The notes below the pieces were generated by a model. It had not been told where the DNA came from, did not search any database, and saw only the letters and a program-made list of their open reading frames with translations. The translations under genes and the position numbers were made by a program. From Agriotes lineatus (taxonomy: Eukaryota > Arthropoda > Insecta > Coleoptera > Elateridae): 64,000 nucleotides of DNA. The stretch lies in contig CALNHX010005209.1 in assembly GCA_940337035.1 (NCBI GenBank), forward strand, positions 47,541 to 111,540, written 5' to 3'. Positions 11,650-21,860 of this stretch are shown here, piece after piece (position 1 is the stretch's first letter; the number at the start of each line of letters is the position of its first letter).

Positions 11650-11913
11650 TAACAAGATCTCGTTTACAAGCGAATATTTTTAAAAAATCTCGAAAATGTC
11701 TATTTTGGAAATTTGCCCGACATGAATTTGGAGATTTATGTTCTGACTAAAGTCAGAGCTGAAGCTAAAGCTTTAGAGTCACTGCTCTTGTATCATGTGG
11801 TGTTTGTAACAGTATCAGGTAGATTAGATTTTAGATTAGATTTAAATTTCACGACTGCCTTTTGCTGGCATGCGCACGTCAGCCCTTTGGGCTTTTTGTA
11901 CTGTCGGGAGTTT

Positions 11914-12292
11914 TCAAGTTAGCAGGCCGACATCCGTATCTTTTACTAGACTTGCAATGTTCCCTACTAGCTTGCGGTTGTCAATAGAGTTAAGGCTCCA
12001 ATCGAGTTGGTGTCTTTTACGCTCTAATGCTGGGCATTCAAAGAGGATATGATAGGCTGTTTCATCATCCTCTTGGCATAGTCTGCAAACAGGTTCATCT
12101 GTATAGATATTGATCCTGTGCATAAATTCTCTGAATGCTCCAGTGCCTGTTAGTAGACTGACTACTTGCTTGATTCGAGTTCAGTCTCAACAGGGTTTTG
12201 GTGGTTTGTGGATTTAGAGTTTTTAGCAATCTTTTGCAGTGTGTTGCTTGATTGTAGTTTCTCCACCTTAGTTGGTGTGCGGTATAACCCAT
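11914..12292 (-). pseudogene. LINE polyprotein C-terminal tail with CCHC motif, split over two frames
   Basis: From 12292 one frame gives HQLRWRNYNQATHCKRLL and, after a further frame change near 12160, a second gives CRLCQEDDETAYHILFECP (C-x2-C-x8-H-x4-C) followed by ALERKRHQ. This tail is typical of LINE ORF2 proteins with a terminal zinc knuckle. It joins directly to the RNase H segment, as expected for one broken polyprotein. Confidence 0.75.
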
Positions 12293-13638
12293 TCATTAAT
12301 GCCTGAGCGGGTTTGGTTTTTCTGAATGCTTAGACCAGGTTCTGGACCGGTTATTGCATTACGGGCTGCTTTTTTTGCGAGCTTGTCCGCCTTTTCGTTT
12401 CCTTCAATACCTTGGTGACCTGGGATCCAGCATAATTTTACTGTATTTCCCTGGCTTAAGGTTTGAAGTTTGAATTTGCATTCCTTGACCAGTCTCGATG
12501 AAGTACTGAAAGCGTTTGGCGCTTTCAGTGCTGCCTGACTGTCTGAGAGAATGTGTATGTCTCGATTGAGCAGCTTCTTTTCTATGCTGATGTTTGCGCA
12601 TACGTTAATAGCTTCTACTTCCGCCTGAAAGATGTTACAAAACTTTCCTGGACTGACTTTTTCGTTGGTTCTAGGATTGGTACTGTACACACCGGAGCCT
12701 GTACCCCCTTCAAACTTAGATCCATCAGTGTAAAAAATTATGTTTTTATTTGTTGGAGTTGGTAGTTGGTCCGGATTCCAACTTGTGTGTACAGTAAAGT
12801 TCTTTTCAAAGTCATAGGCTTTGATTATAAGATCAGAACCCATTTCTAATATTGGGTTGTTGATGTGTGACATGATCTTGCCATGTCCTAGATTATTAGC
12901 TGTGGTCATCCAGTGACCAGTACTTTGTAATCTGTAGGCTGCCATTCTGGCTTCACCTTCCAAGAAGATGTGCAGAGGTGGGAGATTTAAAATAGCATTC
13001 AGTGCTTGTCCTGAGGTACCTTTAAAGGCTCCAGTGATGCACCGATTAGCTAGATATTGTATTCTGCTGATTTTGTGGATCGCAGTTGCTTGTTTTATTT
13101 TGGGCCACCAGGCGATTATTTCGTATGAAATTATTGGTCGAACCATGGTTTTGTACAGCCAGAGGGTCAGTTCCGGTTTGAGCCCCCACGTACTACCTAT
13201 GGCTCTTTTTCCAATAACTAATGTTTGTATGCACCTGGTGATTGTTTTGTCTAAGTGGGAGTTCCAAGTTAGTTTGGAATCGATGGTTAGACCTAAGTAC
13301 TTAACCTCGTTCTCCCAGTTGACATTTGTCTCAAACAGTTTTATGTTCATTCTGTTTGTGATGTTCTTTCTACGAGTGAAAGCGACGAGAGTGGCTTTGC
13401 TGGGATTAATTCTAAGATTATTCTCTAGACACCACTCTTCGGTTATCTTTAGTGCTGATTTCATTACATTGTCTACGGTTCTTTGGTATTTACCTTGAAT
13501 CAGTATGACAATGTCATCAGCGTATCCTTGAGTGTAGTAGCCTTTGTTATTGAGTTGGATCAGCAGTTCATCAACTGTGAGGCACCACAGGAGTGGAGAG
13601 AGAACTCCTCCCTGTGGGCATCCCCTTGTCGCCTGCAC
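12268..13638 (-). pseudogene. LINE polyprotein segment: C-terminal half of reverse transcriptase and RNase H
   Basis: The frame continues the upstream RT after the frameshift; its nominal first codon is GTG and not a start. It begins with ATRGCPQGGVLSPLLW (RT motif B), then YADD at residues 39-42 (catalytic box). RNase H follows with FYTDGSKFEGGTGSG near residue 300, FQAEVEAINVC, LSDSQAALKA and WIPGHQGIEGNEKADKLAKK, which hold the D-E-D-D catalytic set. A second frame change near 12270 ends it early. The domains look well preserved, so the copy is not very old. Confidence 0.85.
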
Positions 13639-15005
13639 TGTCTTTTCCTTGTCAAATAACTTGACTTTACAACTCTAGTGTTGAGCATTGCCATAGTCCA
13701 TCTTATCGTGGTGTTATCGATCTGATGGTTTGTCATTGATCTTTCAATAGAGTGGTAGGATGTGTTTTCGAAGGCACCTTCTATGTCTAGAAATGCTCCG
13801 ACTGCATACTCCTTGTACTCCAAGGTTCTCTCAATTTTCCCCACTAGTTGGTGAAGAGCGGTTTCACATGACTTCCCTGTTTGGTAAGCATGTTGATATT
13901 TGTGAATCGGGAGTGAAGTTAGGGCTTCCTCCCTCCAATATCTGTCTACTAATCTTTCCAACGTTTTAAGGAGGAATGACGTTAGGCTGATAGGTCTGTA
14001 AGATTTAGCTTCTGTATAGGTGCTCTTACCAGGCTTAAGGATAAATACTACTTTAGTCACGCTCCAGGCTTGGGGAATGTAGCCTAAGGCAAGACTTGCT
14101 TGGAACATGTCTTTGAGTGGGTTCACCAGTATATCTATCCCTTTCTGCAGCATTACGGGTTGTATGCCGTCATTACCAGCAGATTTGAAAGGACTGAAGA
14201 GGCTAGTTGCCCATCTAATCCTTTTTTTGCTGACTATTTCCTTAGCTGTTTCCCAGTCTTCCCTCCTAGGGGTATGATTGGGTTCAGCCAGAGTAGGTTG
14301 TTCCACTGCTTCGGGTAGGTGAGTTTTTATCAAAAGAGATAAAGTCTCCTCTTCCGTTGTAGTGTATTCTCCGCTTTCTTTTTTAAGAGTGCCTACTAGG
14401 TTCATGGCTTGCTTTGAGATGATTTTGTGGAGTTTAGCTGTGGATCGTGTGGTCTCCACCTCCTGGCAAAACTTTTTCCAGGCTGCAATCTTAGCTGCCT
14501 TGATCTTTTTGACATAGTCTGTGAGAGCCTTGGGATAGTTCTCCCAGTTATTTGTGGCTTTAGACCTGTTAAACAGACGTCTGACTTCTTGTCTGGTCTT
14601 TTCTAGGTCTTTATTCCACCAATTTGTGTGTTTTTTTGCTCTTTTCTGACTTGGGTCTATTAGAGGACAGCTACTCTGAAAGGAGTCAATCATGGCCTCT
14701 TTTAACCGGTCAGCATTTGAGTCTAAAATTACTTTATTGGGAGATCTGAACCTTAGGTGTTCTATCTTCTCTTGTAGTTTTTGTTTATATAGGTCCCAGT
14801 CTGTCTTTCTTGGGTTGTAGTAAACTCTTTGGCTTACTTCCCGTTGATGCAGTTTAAAGGTTATATAATTGTGGTCAGATAGTGATGGTTCGTCTGAAAT
14901 ATTTGAACTGAGCATACTTGTGTGTTCTGCTTTTTTGCAAAGGTTCATTATACGTGTGCCCCGCATCATGGCTGAATAAACGCGGTCATAAGTCGCCATA
15001 CACAC
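13560..15005 (-). pseudogene. LINE polyprotein segment: endonuclease end and N-terminal half of reverse transcriptase
   Basis: This 481-codon frame carries the SDH box closing the endonuclease domain, a Lys-rich linker and the first RT blocks: SAGNDGIQPVMLQKG, KPGKSTYTEAKSYRPISLTS and AVGAFLDIEGAFENTSY, where the Asp of FLDIEGAF is the first catalytic aspartate. Near 13650 a one-base frame change puts the rest of RT into another frame, so its last 30 or so residues are not RT-like. The first residues (from 15005) do not clearly match an endonuclease, consistent with 5' truncation. Confidence 0.8.
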
Positions 15006-15493
15006 CGATCAAGCTAAATAACACACTGCAAACTCTTTATCATGGCGCCAAAACACTGTTATCACCACAAAACCCCGCTTTCACGTGTCGCGACCACGAG
15101 TGCTCTTTCATCGGACCAAAGCAAAGAGTTTGCTTCGAACGCACAATCATTCGCAATCGACGTTGCCAATTTGTGGAAGTAGTAAGGTGCCCTCTGGAGT
15201 TCAAAGCTTGTGTTTATACGGCGGAGGTGACAACGTATTGTTCATTGGACGATGAAGTGCAACGCCAGCGCCAGCGGTCTATAGCTGAACTAAAATTCTT
15301 TTTTAGGAGTATGGGGGCACCCTTTCTACCTCCGACAAAATTTTTGCATATGAACAGTAGAAGTCATGAAATTGCCAAAACCACTTAAAACAAGGCAAGA
15401 CGTTGTCACCTCCGAAATTGGAGGCGACAGCGTTATATATGAGGTGACAAAATGCCTTCAGTATCTACTTTAGAGGTCACAAAGTACCCTTCA

Positions 15494-15495
<2 letters not shown>
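15006..15495. other. short non-coding stretch between LINE and Penelope element
   Basis: Contains the GGAGGTGAC / GTCACCTCC motif several times (about 15225, 15408, 15455), including a small hairpin near 15409-15432 formed by CACCTCC and GGAGGCG. A frame at 14918-15388 is Cys-rich in its first half but starts inside the antisense of the LINE and matches nothing I recognise. Confidence 0.4.

Positions 15496-15567
<72 letters not shown>
15496..15567. repeat. (TA)n microsatellite abutting the Penelope element
   Basis: An uninterrupted run of about 36 TA dinucleotides lies directly at the left edge of the Penelope-like sequence, fused to its coding region just after the codons for KHNKLI (minus strand). 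A second (TA)n tract sits at the opposite edge. Confidence 0.9.
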
Positions 15568-15572
<5 letters not shown>

Positions 15573-16510
15573 TTTATTGTGTTTTGTTTCAATTGACAAA
15601 GTGGGGTCTTTATTAAGGGGTTTGTAAACCTGGGTGTCTTGTAAAAGGACCTGCATTTTACTAATGTAGTCAGTCCGTTGCATGGCTACAGTAACGTTTC
15701 CCTTGTCTGAAGGTAAAATCAATACATCTGGGTTTTCTTTTAAGAATTTATTGCAATCCCTTTCTAATGATGATAAGGGGTTATTGGTGTTATTTTTATT
15801 TTTTAGGAAGTCTGTAAGGTGAAAAGCTACTAAAGAGCGATAATTATTTCTTTCCTTGTTGTCTAGAGTACTGATAATATCTTCGATTTGGGAAAGATAT
15901 TTATAAAGGGTTGATTTGTTATTTAAGCGAACAGGCAAACCAAATTTCGGTCCAAGTGAAAGGAACCTTTTAATATTTTCAGGGAAAATAACATTAGTGA
16001 GGTTTTTGAACCACTTATCAGGTGTAATATTATTACTACTGGCTACAATAGGCGTCAACAGGTTATTTAATTTATTAACGTTATTAATTTTTATTTTATT
16101 AAGTTGAAATTGATATGATTTAATTTGTTTTATATTAAAGGACTTGAAAATTTCTCTAGGTAATAATTGCTTATTCTTCTCCATGGAGATATGTAAGTTT
16201 TTATGTAACATTCTAATAGTGTCTATTAATATCGTTAATTTCAATTTTTAATATATTGTGCAGTAACCTTTTTTTCATTGTTCTCCACTTGTTTGAGAGT
16301 CCTGTTGTTCTGATTGTTGCTGAAGAGGTTTTCTGACGCTTTGATGTAGCCTCGTAAATGCACTGGTGTCACTTGGTGTTGAAGGCATTTTCTTAAGAAA
16401 ATCCTCCTGTTGCGTGCGGCTGCCAGCTTCCTGCTGGTGTTCTGCCACATTTTCATGTGGGTGACTGCTTCATGTCCATACTCCCTGTTGATCATTTGGT
16501 AGAAATGCAT
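15568..16510 (-). pseudogene. PLE N-terminal protein region, frameshifted and cut at the RT boundary
   Basis: The 89-codon frame starting at 16510 (MHFYQMINREYGHEA) is followed, after a one-base frame change near 16241-16250, by a frame through LHISMEKNKQLLPREIF, LSLGPKFGLPVRLNN, LPSDKGNVTVAMQRTDYI and QDTQVYKPLNK. Blocks such as LSLGPKF and LPSDKGN are characteristic of the region ahead of RT in Penelope proteins. The nominal start of the second frame is TTG and is not a real start. The frame then runs into the (TA)n tract and would encode alternating Ile-Tyr, so the protein is truncated before RT. Confidence 0.8.
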
Positions 16511-16668
16511 CCTATTCCTATAACAAAGTCCTTTTCACAGCTCGGTGGTTACTACACAAGGCGAAGAATTTGACTGGGAAAGGGGTTATAGTCAACACCA
16601 ATCTCAGTACTTGGGCAACGATTACAAGAGCTATTAATGGTTTGTTGAAATAAAACCACTTGATGCTA

Positions 16669-16712
16669 AGGTCGACAAGTTTCGAAATATATTTATTCCA
16701 TTCTCAAGACCT
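16669..16712 (-). ncRNA. degenerate hammerhead-ribozyme-like motif in the PLE non-coding region
   Basis: On the minus strand the order is stem I (AGGT, 16712-16709), a box CTTGAGA (16708-16702) where a hammerhead has CTGANGA, an AT-rich stem II region, GAAAC (16683-16679), a two-base loop, GTC (16676-16674; the cleavage triplet) and GACCT (16673-16669), which pairs back to stem I. A very short stem III and this position in the terminal region are what is described for hammerheads of Penelope-like elements. The CTGANGA box is altered, so this copy is probably inactive. The identification is from pattern alone. Confidence 0.5.
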
Positions 16713-17258
16713 ACGGAGAGGTTACAGATAAGAAGCGATGTTTGTACAATGTAATTAGTTAAGATCTTACCTAACAACTTGCGGCACAAAACCGAAAAGG
16801 CACATGTAGTTCACAAAACATGTGACTAGATTTCAAAATTTTAAATTGACAAAAGCAGTACAGCGAATGCAGCATATCACACAACAAAAGTAATGCTAGA
16901 TTTTCCTGTCACCAGGTTACATGTTAAAAATCCACAAATACATTTAAAATTAATTAATTACTACAATTTTTATTAGTTTTAAGCCATAATGGCCGTCAAT
17001 TTGATAAAATTGTTCAAAACCGATAAGGAATGCAAAGAAGTTATAAACTTTGCAGGTGACAGTCGTGGTTCGCGCATGCGCCTTACGATCGGCGTCGGTA
17101 GTATACCAGGGACGTTCAAAATGGAAAGGTACTGTTCGCTGGCACAAGTAAGGAAATTTATGAAATTTAATTAAAGGGTAAATTATTTATTTATGGGAAG
17201 AAAGATATATTATAAGGAGAGTGAAACAGGTTAGGTTGAAAATTATTGACCCTCGATT

Positions 17259-18893
17259 CTAACCAGGTTGGGGAAAATCTAAAGAAAAATCGTTATTGGA
17301 CATTGCTAACAGGAGGTGATATGAAACACTAAGGTTGTCAATGTCTGTTTTTGAATTAAGGGTGTTGTTACTGCCAAAAATGTGGCACATTTCAATAAAT
17401 AAACGATGGTTACTATTAGATTCTGTTGTAATGATTTTGGTATTATCAAAATCCATCTCATGACCCGTACTGTTGACGTGACTAGCTAAAGCACAGGCCT
17501 TAGGTTTTACACGGGAATCGCTTTTGTGTTGGGTAATCCTAGCTTTCAACCTCTGTGAAGTTTGCCCAATATAGGTGGACTGGCAACCATTACAATTTAT
17601 CTGATAGATGACATTTGGGGTTAACATAATTGGAGTTTTATCTTTCAATTTGGAGAAACAATCTTTTATAATATGGTGGTGTTTATCTGCTATTATTATG
17701 TGATTAAATTTGTGGAAAACCCTTTTTATTATGTGGGATAGCCCTTTGATGTAAATTAGACTTTTGTACATAGGGGGTTTGTCGTCCCCGTTTACAGACC
17801 TAACAAGAGGAGTGGCCCTGTTCATCGTATTGGAGAATAAAATGGAATTTAATAGTGAGATTGGATAATTATTTAATTTAAGAATGTTAATTAATTTATT
17901 AAGATTGGTCTTATGGAAATCTGGGTGTGAGATCGTAAGGATTCTGTGTTTAAGACCTCTTACGACATTAAGTTTGTGTCGAATGTTATGTATAGATTGA
18001 AAATTCAAATACCGACCAGAACTGGTGGGTTTGACGTACCAATCAAGTTTGATTTCGTTAGATGCAGTTCTGATGACCAAAGTATCCAAGAAAGGAACCG
18101 ACCTATCCTTCTCTCGCTCCACTGTGAATTGAATATGTTTATTGAAGCTATTAAAGACACTCAACACATTGTCGACCTCGCCACCCGGTACTGCGCACAC
18201 TATGTCATCAACGTACTGGTAAAGAAAGGGAAATTGGAAAGCCAATTTGGGGGTACATTCTTTTATTATGGTATTAACAATGATTTCAGCAAGAATTGGT
18301 GAAAGGGTTGAACCCATTGGAGAACCAAAAATTTGTTTGTAAAAAATATTATTAAATGAGAAATATGTCGAATCAAAAATGAATTTGAGTAAATTGATAA
18401 ATTGTGGTTTTGGTATGCTGGTAAATGGATCTATCAGATTCCAATTGTTTTCAACCACCTGTATCACTAAATCCAAAGGAATATTAGTGAAGAGTGAGAC
18501 CACATCTAGTGAAATGATTTCAAAATTAGGAGGTAAAAGAAAATTATTAATCTTTTCGCTGAAAGCGAAACTATCTTTAATTCGGTAGCTATTGTACTCT
18601 AGGAAAGCTTTCCCTAGTATTTCTGCTAGATATTTAGAAATGTTTTTATCAGGAGATTGTGTTGATGACACAATGGGACGGCAGGGTATGTCAGGTTTAT
18701 GAATTTTGGGAAGGCCGTACAATTTAGGGGAGACTGAATTATGACAAATTAAACGTCTGTAAGACGGAGTATCTATGTAATTATTATTATGTAATTCTTT
18801 AATTAATTTATTGTGTTTTGTTTCAATTGACAAAGTGGGGTCTTTATTAAGGGGTTTGTAAACCTGGGTGTCTTGTACAGTAACTGTAGCCAT
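17259..18893 (-). pseudogene. Penelope-like reverse transcriptase with GIY-YIG endonuclease (N-terminally chimeric)
   Basis: The 544-codon frame carries Penelope RT blocks: KIHKPDIPCRPIVSS, SLDVVSLFTNIP (first catalytic Asp), FGSPMGSTLSPILAEI, and YVDD at residues 227-230. The C-terminus has IYQINCNGCQ and STYIGQTSQRLKARITQHK, the GIY-YIG endonuclease core with YIG at 441-443. In PLEs RT copies the RNA and the GIY-YIG domain nicks target DNA. The frame is unbroken, but its ATG and first five codons come from the junction with an inverted segment, so the normal N-terminus is missing and lies downstream in the permuted part. The domains look intact; activity of this copy is unlikely. Confidence 0.85.
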
Positions 18894-19025
18894 GCAACGG
18901 ACTGACTACATTAGTAAAATGCAGGTCCTTTTACAAGACACCCAGGTTTACAAACCCCTTAATAAAGACCCCACTTTGTCAATTGAAACAAAACACAATA
19001 AATTAATTAAAGAATTACATAATAA

Positions 19026-19029
<4 letters not shown>
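18780..19029. repeat. inverted repeat at the 5' edge of the PLE (two arms of about 98 bp)
   Basis: Left arm 18780-18877 and right arm 18932-19029 are reverse complements, both covering the coding segment QDTQVYKPLNK to KELHNNN. The spacer 18878-18931 continues the inverted copy upstream to MQRTDYISKM. 5'-end inversions like this are a known feature of Penelope-type insertions and suggest template or strand switching during integration. Confidence 0.85.

Positions 19030-19060
<31 letters not shown>
19030..19060. repeat. (TA)n microsatellite at the right edge of the PLE
   Basis: A run of about 15 TA dinucleotides follows the inverted PLE segment directly. With the tract at 15496-15567 it brackets the whole element, which suggests insertion into a pre-existing TA microsatellite. 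Confidence 0.9.
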
Positions 19061-19062
<2 letters not shown>

Positions 19063-21059
19063 AGATGGTTTAAACCTCACAATTTAATTCTGTATGCAGA
19101 GAGAAATATTGAACAAAGTCAATTAAAGCACTAGTTGAAGTTATTAAATGCATAGGTAATGAGATGCAAGAAGCATAATTAGAGGGATAAAGGCAGCCAT
19201 AAGAAAAGCCGATTTCAGAAGGGTTGAATTTGAAGTTTGGGTAAAAGAAAGATTTAAGATGGCTAATATAAGTAATATGATAGGTTTGATCATATTTGAA
19301 GTCGGACCACATGAAAGTGAATAATACAAAAGGTTGGTTATGTGCATAATGAATATGAGCGTAGAGTTAGTAATAAACGTACAGGCCAGTAAAAAGCAAG
19401 CAAGCTAAAAGGTAGATGGAAATCGAAGCAAGATAAGAGAGAATTTGCAAAGAGCAATACAGAACGAGGGCAACTGAAATGAAGAATAATCAGTGACGTG
19501 TTTAAAGCTGAAAAGTGCCAGTGCATTTTAAAACTAAGTGTTCATAGCAGAGCAGTGATAAATAACGTTTTATGTGACGAGAAAGAACAATTTTTATGTA
19601 TAAGAAATAGAGACAATTTCTAGTTTTAAACAACAAACATGTTAATCAAATTTTATTTCTTTATGTGAAATTGTAACTAATACTTGCTTCCTTTAAACAA
19701 TATTATATCGCGGTTACTAGATAACGCAATGCTCTTTTGTTAAAAAAAATAAGAGATAAATTCCTGTAATTGTCACGTGGTGGGCAAATGGTGCTCCTGA
19801 ATATTAATGTTTTAATATAATAAAAGTTATTTTCACAGTAAAAAAAGTATACATATTTGATCTACAAGTTACCGGGCACATGTGGAAGTGTTAGCAAAAG
19901 TTTCTCCGATAAAAAGTTTAAAAATTGTGCAAACCACCAAGTTCGGCCTGAGTTTCGGCTTCGACACCTGGATTTTCGAGCTGCGACACCGGTCCAGTTA
20001 AACTTCAGAAGCCAGGGATCGCAAGTCCTACAGACCAGGAAGAGGTGTAAGCGCATCCCAGAACAAGATTTGGGGCCAGGGGAGCGACTTCCAGCGAATA
20101 AGGACATCGGCGTCACCTGCACCAGCTCTGAGGCGAGATTGGCGAAAATTTCAAAGGTACGGTTTGGCATGATTTTATGTGGTTGGAGACCGGAAAGCTA
20201 GTGTACTTCGAGAATACACCTTGCTGAAGAGATTCATCGTGTTTCCGAGGGTCCAGATCTGTCCCAGTTCGAATAAATTGCGTGGCGTCACCAGAAAATT
20301 CGATTTTGGCCAGAATTTGGGGCTATCACGGAAAGTAGAACAAAATATAGCTAGCGTCGTTTTACGTCACATCTGAAACAAAACCAAGTTAGTTGTTGCT
20401 AGGCGGCAGATTTGCTTCAGTTTACCTGTGGTTTCTTGCACCTTTGATGGTTAAGTCAAGTTTGTGAGGTTATGAATAATTGAAGCGAGTAGCGCGGTTG
20501 TACCAAAATTTGGCGTATTTGAGCTACTCTGAGTTAAATATTCTAAAGGATAATTTTACAATAAAACTCAAATTTGAACCTAACCTGAGATGTTAGTCTT
20601 GTGTTTTGCAGAAGCAAGTCCAAAGAAATACTGCAATTCGATAAAATATAGAGAGGGGCAATTAACCATTTTATTAAAGAGTAATAAATACATTTCATTT
20701 TGATTATCCTAAGATACTGACAGGAAAAGTTTTAAATTTTTAAAATTTAATATAATTACCCAGAGTATTGTGTGGTGATTTGCCCTATTTAATAATTTAT
20801 ATTTTCACTAAACCCATTATTAGTTGAGGGCATCATTACAATGTATAAGAACTGTCTAGTCAATAAACTAATGCAGTTAGATATCTTTCTGTGTTCACAA
20901 ACCTTTGTCGAACGAATCCAAGTCTTTATTATATTCCTTGTGTCAGACACAAAGCGTTCTGGCATTCCATCCTCAACTAACGGCACCAAGCCTTTATTAG
21001 GTACCTTTCTTGTGTGAGACTGCACAAGACCGCTGGTTTGAATCTTTTTTACATTCCTG
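19061..21059. other. AT-rich non-coding DNA with one GC-rich block (about 19870-20340)
   Basis: No gene is recognised. The GC-rich block at 19870-20340 resembles the one at 9700-9960 in its contrast with the flanks and contains a donor-like CAAAGGTACGG at about 20153-20163. Short frames on both strands (for example 19857-20201 and its antisense) lack motifs. It may be an untranslated exon or transposon leader; I cannot choose. Confidence 0.4.
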
Positions 21060-21064
21060 CATCC

Positions 21065-21825
21065 CTAAGAGTTATTCTGTAATGATTCTTCTTAACATAG
21101 AATTTCGGCTTAGACCGCGTAGTATTTGTATATGAACACCCAGCATTTTCTGGCTTAATGTGCCTTGCACCTTGTAAAGTCGAGCAAAAACCCGCGCTAT
21201 GGTCATGCTCTTTGGTGGCTCGTGTTGTTTGAGTATCTTGAGAAGTAGGATACTTAGGCAGATTTGGCCGTTTTGCCAGAATACCTCACTACTTCCCGCG
21301 AGTGATAGGTGAAGCCATAGAAATAGAAAAACATACAAATAATATCAACAGGAAAGGTGGCTTTAAGCTTAGTAAAACGTGGACCCCTGTGATACATGAT
21401 ATAAAGCATTACAACCACTATGCGTTATACGGCCACGCCCCACGGATTACGTTGCACTCGGACGACCAACCAGCGTTACGCCACTCCGCGCGCCTGGCAC
21501 GGAGGACAATAAATAGCTCCACACCGACCTTTGGTTCTTAGTGCGACTTTTACTCTGATGATGCAAGTTGCAAAGTCTTACAAAACGGTAGTGAATATGG
21601 ATGCACAAACAGCAAAACGGCCAAATCTGCCTAAGTATTCTCGTTCTCAAGATACTCAAACAACACGAGCCACCAAAGAGCATGACCATCGCGCGGGTTT
21701 TTGCTCGACTTCACAAGGTGCAAGGCACATTAAGCCAGACAATGCTGGGTGTTCATATACAAATACTACGCGGTCTAAGCCAAAATTCTATGTCAAGAAG
21801 AATAATTCGAGTAACCGCTAAAGCC
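21065..21825. repeat. inverted repeat (arms of about 220 bp) enclosing a PLE-like tail fragment
   Basis: The arm at about 21065-21292 is the reverse complement of the arm at about 21608-21825 with few mismatches; both contain AACACGAGCCACCAAAGAGC and GGTGCAAGGCACATTAAGCC when read in the same direction. The central 300 bp is unrelated to the arms. The shape (long inverted arms, non-homologous centre) could be a foldback element or a transposition-associated inversion. No transposase is present. Confidence 0.8.
21299..21600 (+). mobile_element. probable Penelope-type C-terminal fragment
   Basis: The frame from about 21299 reads VIGEAIEIEKHTNNINRKGG followed by FKLSKTWTPVI. This resembles the short conserved block after the GIY-YIG domain in some arthropod PLE proteins (REAIEI-KH-NN-NR pattern). 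Downstream, 21555-21561 is CTGATGA, the hammerhead core box also found in PLE terminal regions, although no clear GAAAC partner follows. Assignment is from remembered family patterns and is moderate at best. Confidence 0.42.
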
Positions 21826-21860
21826 TCAAACAGTATATTATTCTGTAATTGTTCAAATTA

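Larger units (their letters stand above)
11818..15005 (-). mobile_element. 5'-truncated, frameshifted non-LTR retrotransposon with RT, RNase H and CCHC (I/LOA-like)
   Basis: On the minus strand the order is the end of an AP-type endonuclease (EPSLSDHNYI near 14880), reverse transcriptase, RNase H and a C-terminal CCHC motif. The left (3') end has a short repetitive TTTAGATTAGATT stretch at about 11818-11850 that may be the tail. RT followed by RNase H in one ORF places it near the I/LOA groups of LINEs rather than jockey or RTE. At least three frame changes break the ORF (near 13650, 12270 and 12160), so this copy cannot be autonomous. The 5' truncation point is at or before 15005; no clear target-site duplication was found. 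Confidence 0.85.
15496..19060 (-). mobile_element. rearranged Penelope-like element (PLE), permuted, with inverted 5' segment and (TA)n at both edges
   Basis: Read on the minus strand from right to left: (TA)n, an inverted copy of the segment around the codons for MQRTDYISKM to KELHNNN (18878-19029), then RT plus GIY-YIG (18893-17259), a non-coding stretch (17258-16511), then the N-terminal protein region (16510-15568), then (TA)n. The N-terminal region stops at the protein position where the RT part begins, with an overlap of about 25 codons (QDTQVYKPLNK to KHNKLI), so the two parts make about one unit in permuted order. PLEs are known to form partial tandems and 5' inversions; this fits that behaviour. 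Frameshifts show it is not an intact active copy. Confidence 0.85.

Noticed and set aside
12553..14318. Plus-strand frames across the LINE (for example 12968-13498)
   Set aside because: They are antisense to RT and RNase H domains that are clearly coding on the minus strand.
14918..15388. Cys-containing 156-codon frame as a small secreted protein
   Set aside because: It starts within the LINE antisense, has no signal peptide, and its cysteines match no family I recognise.
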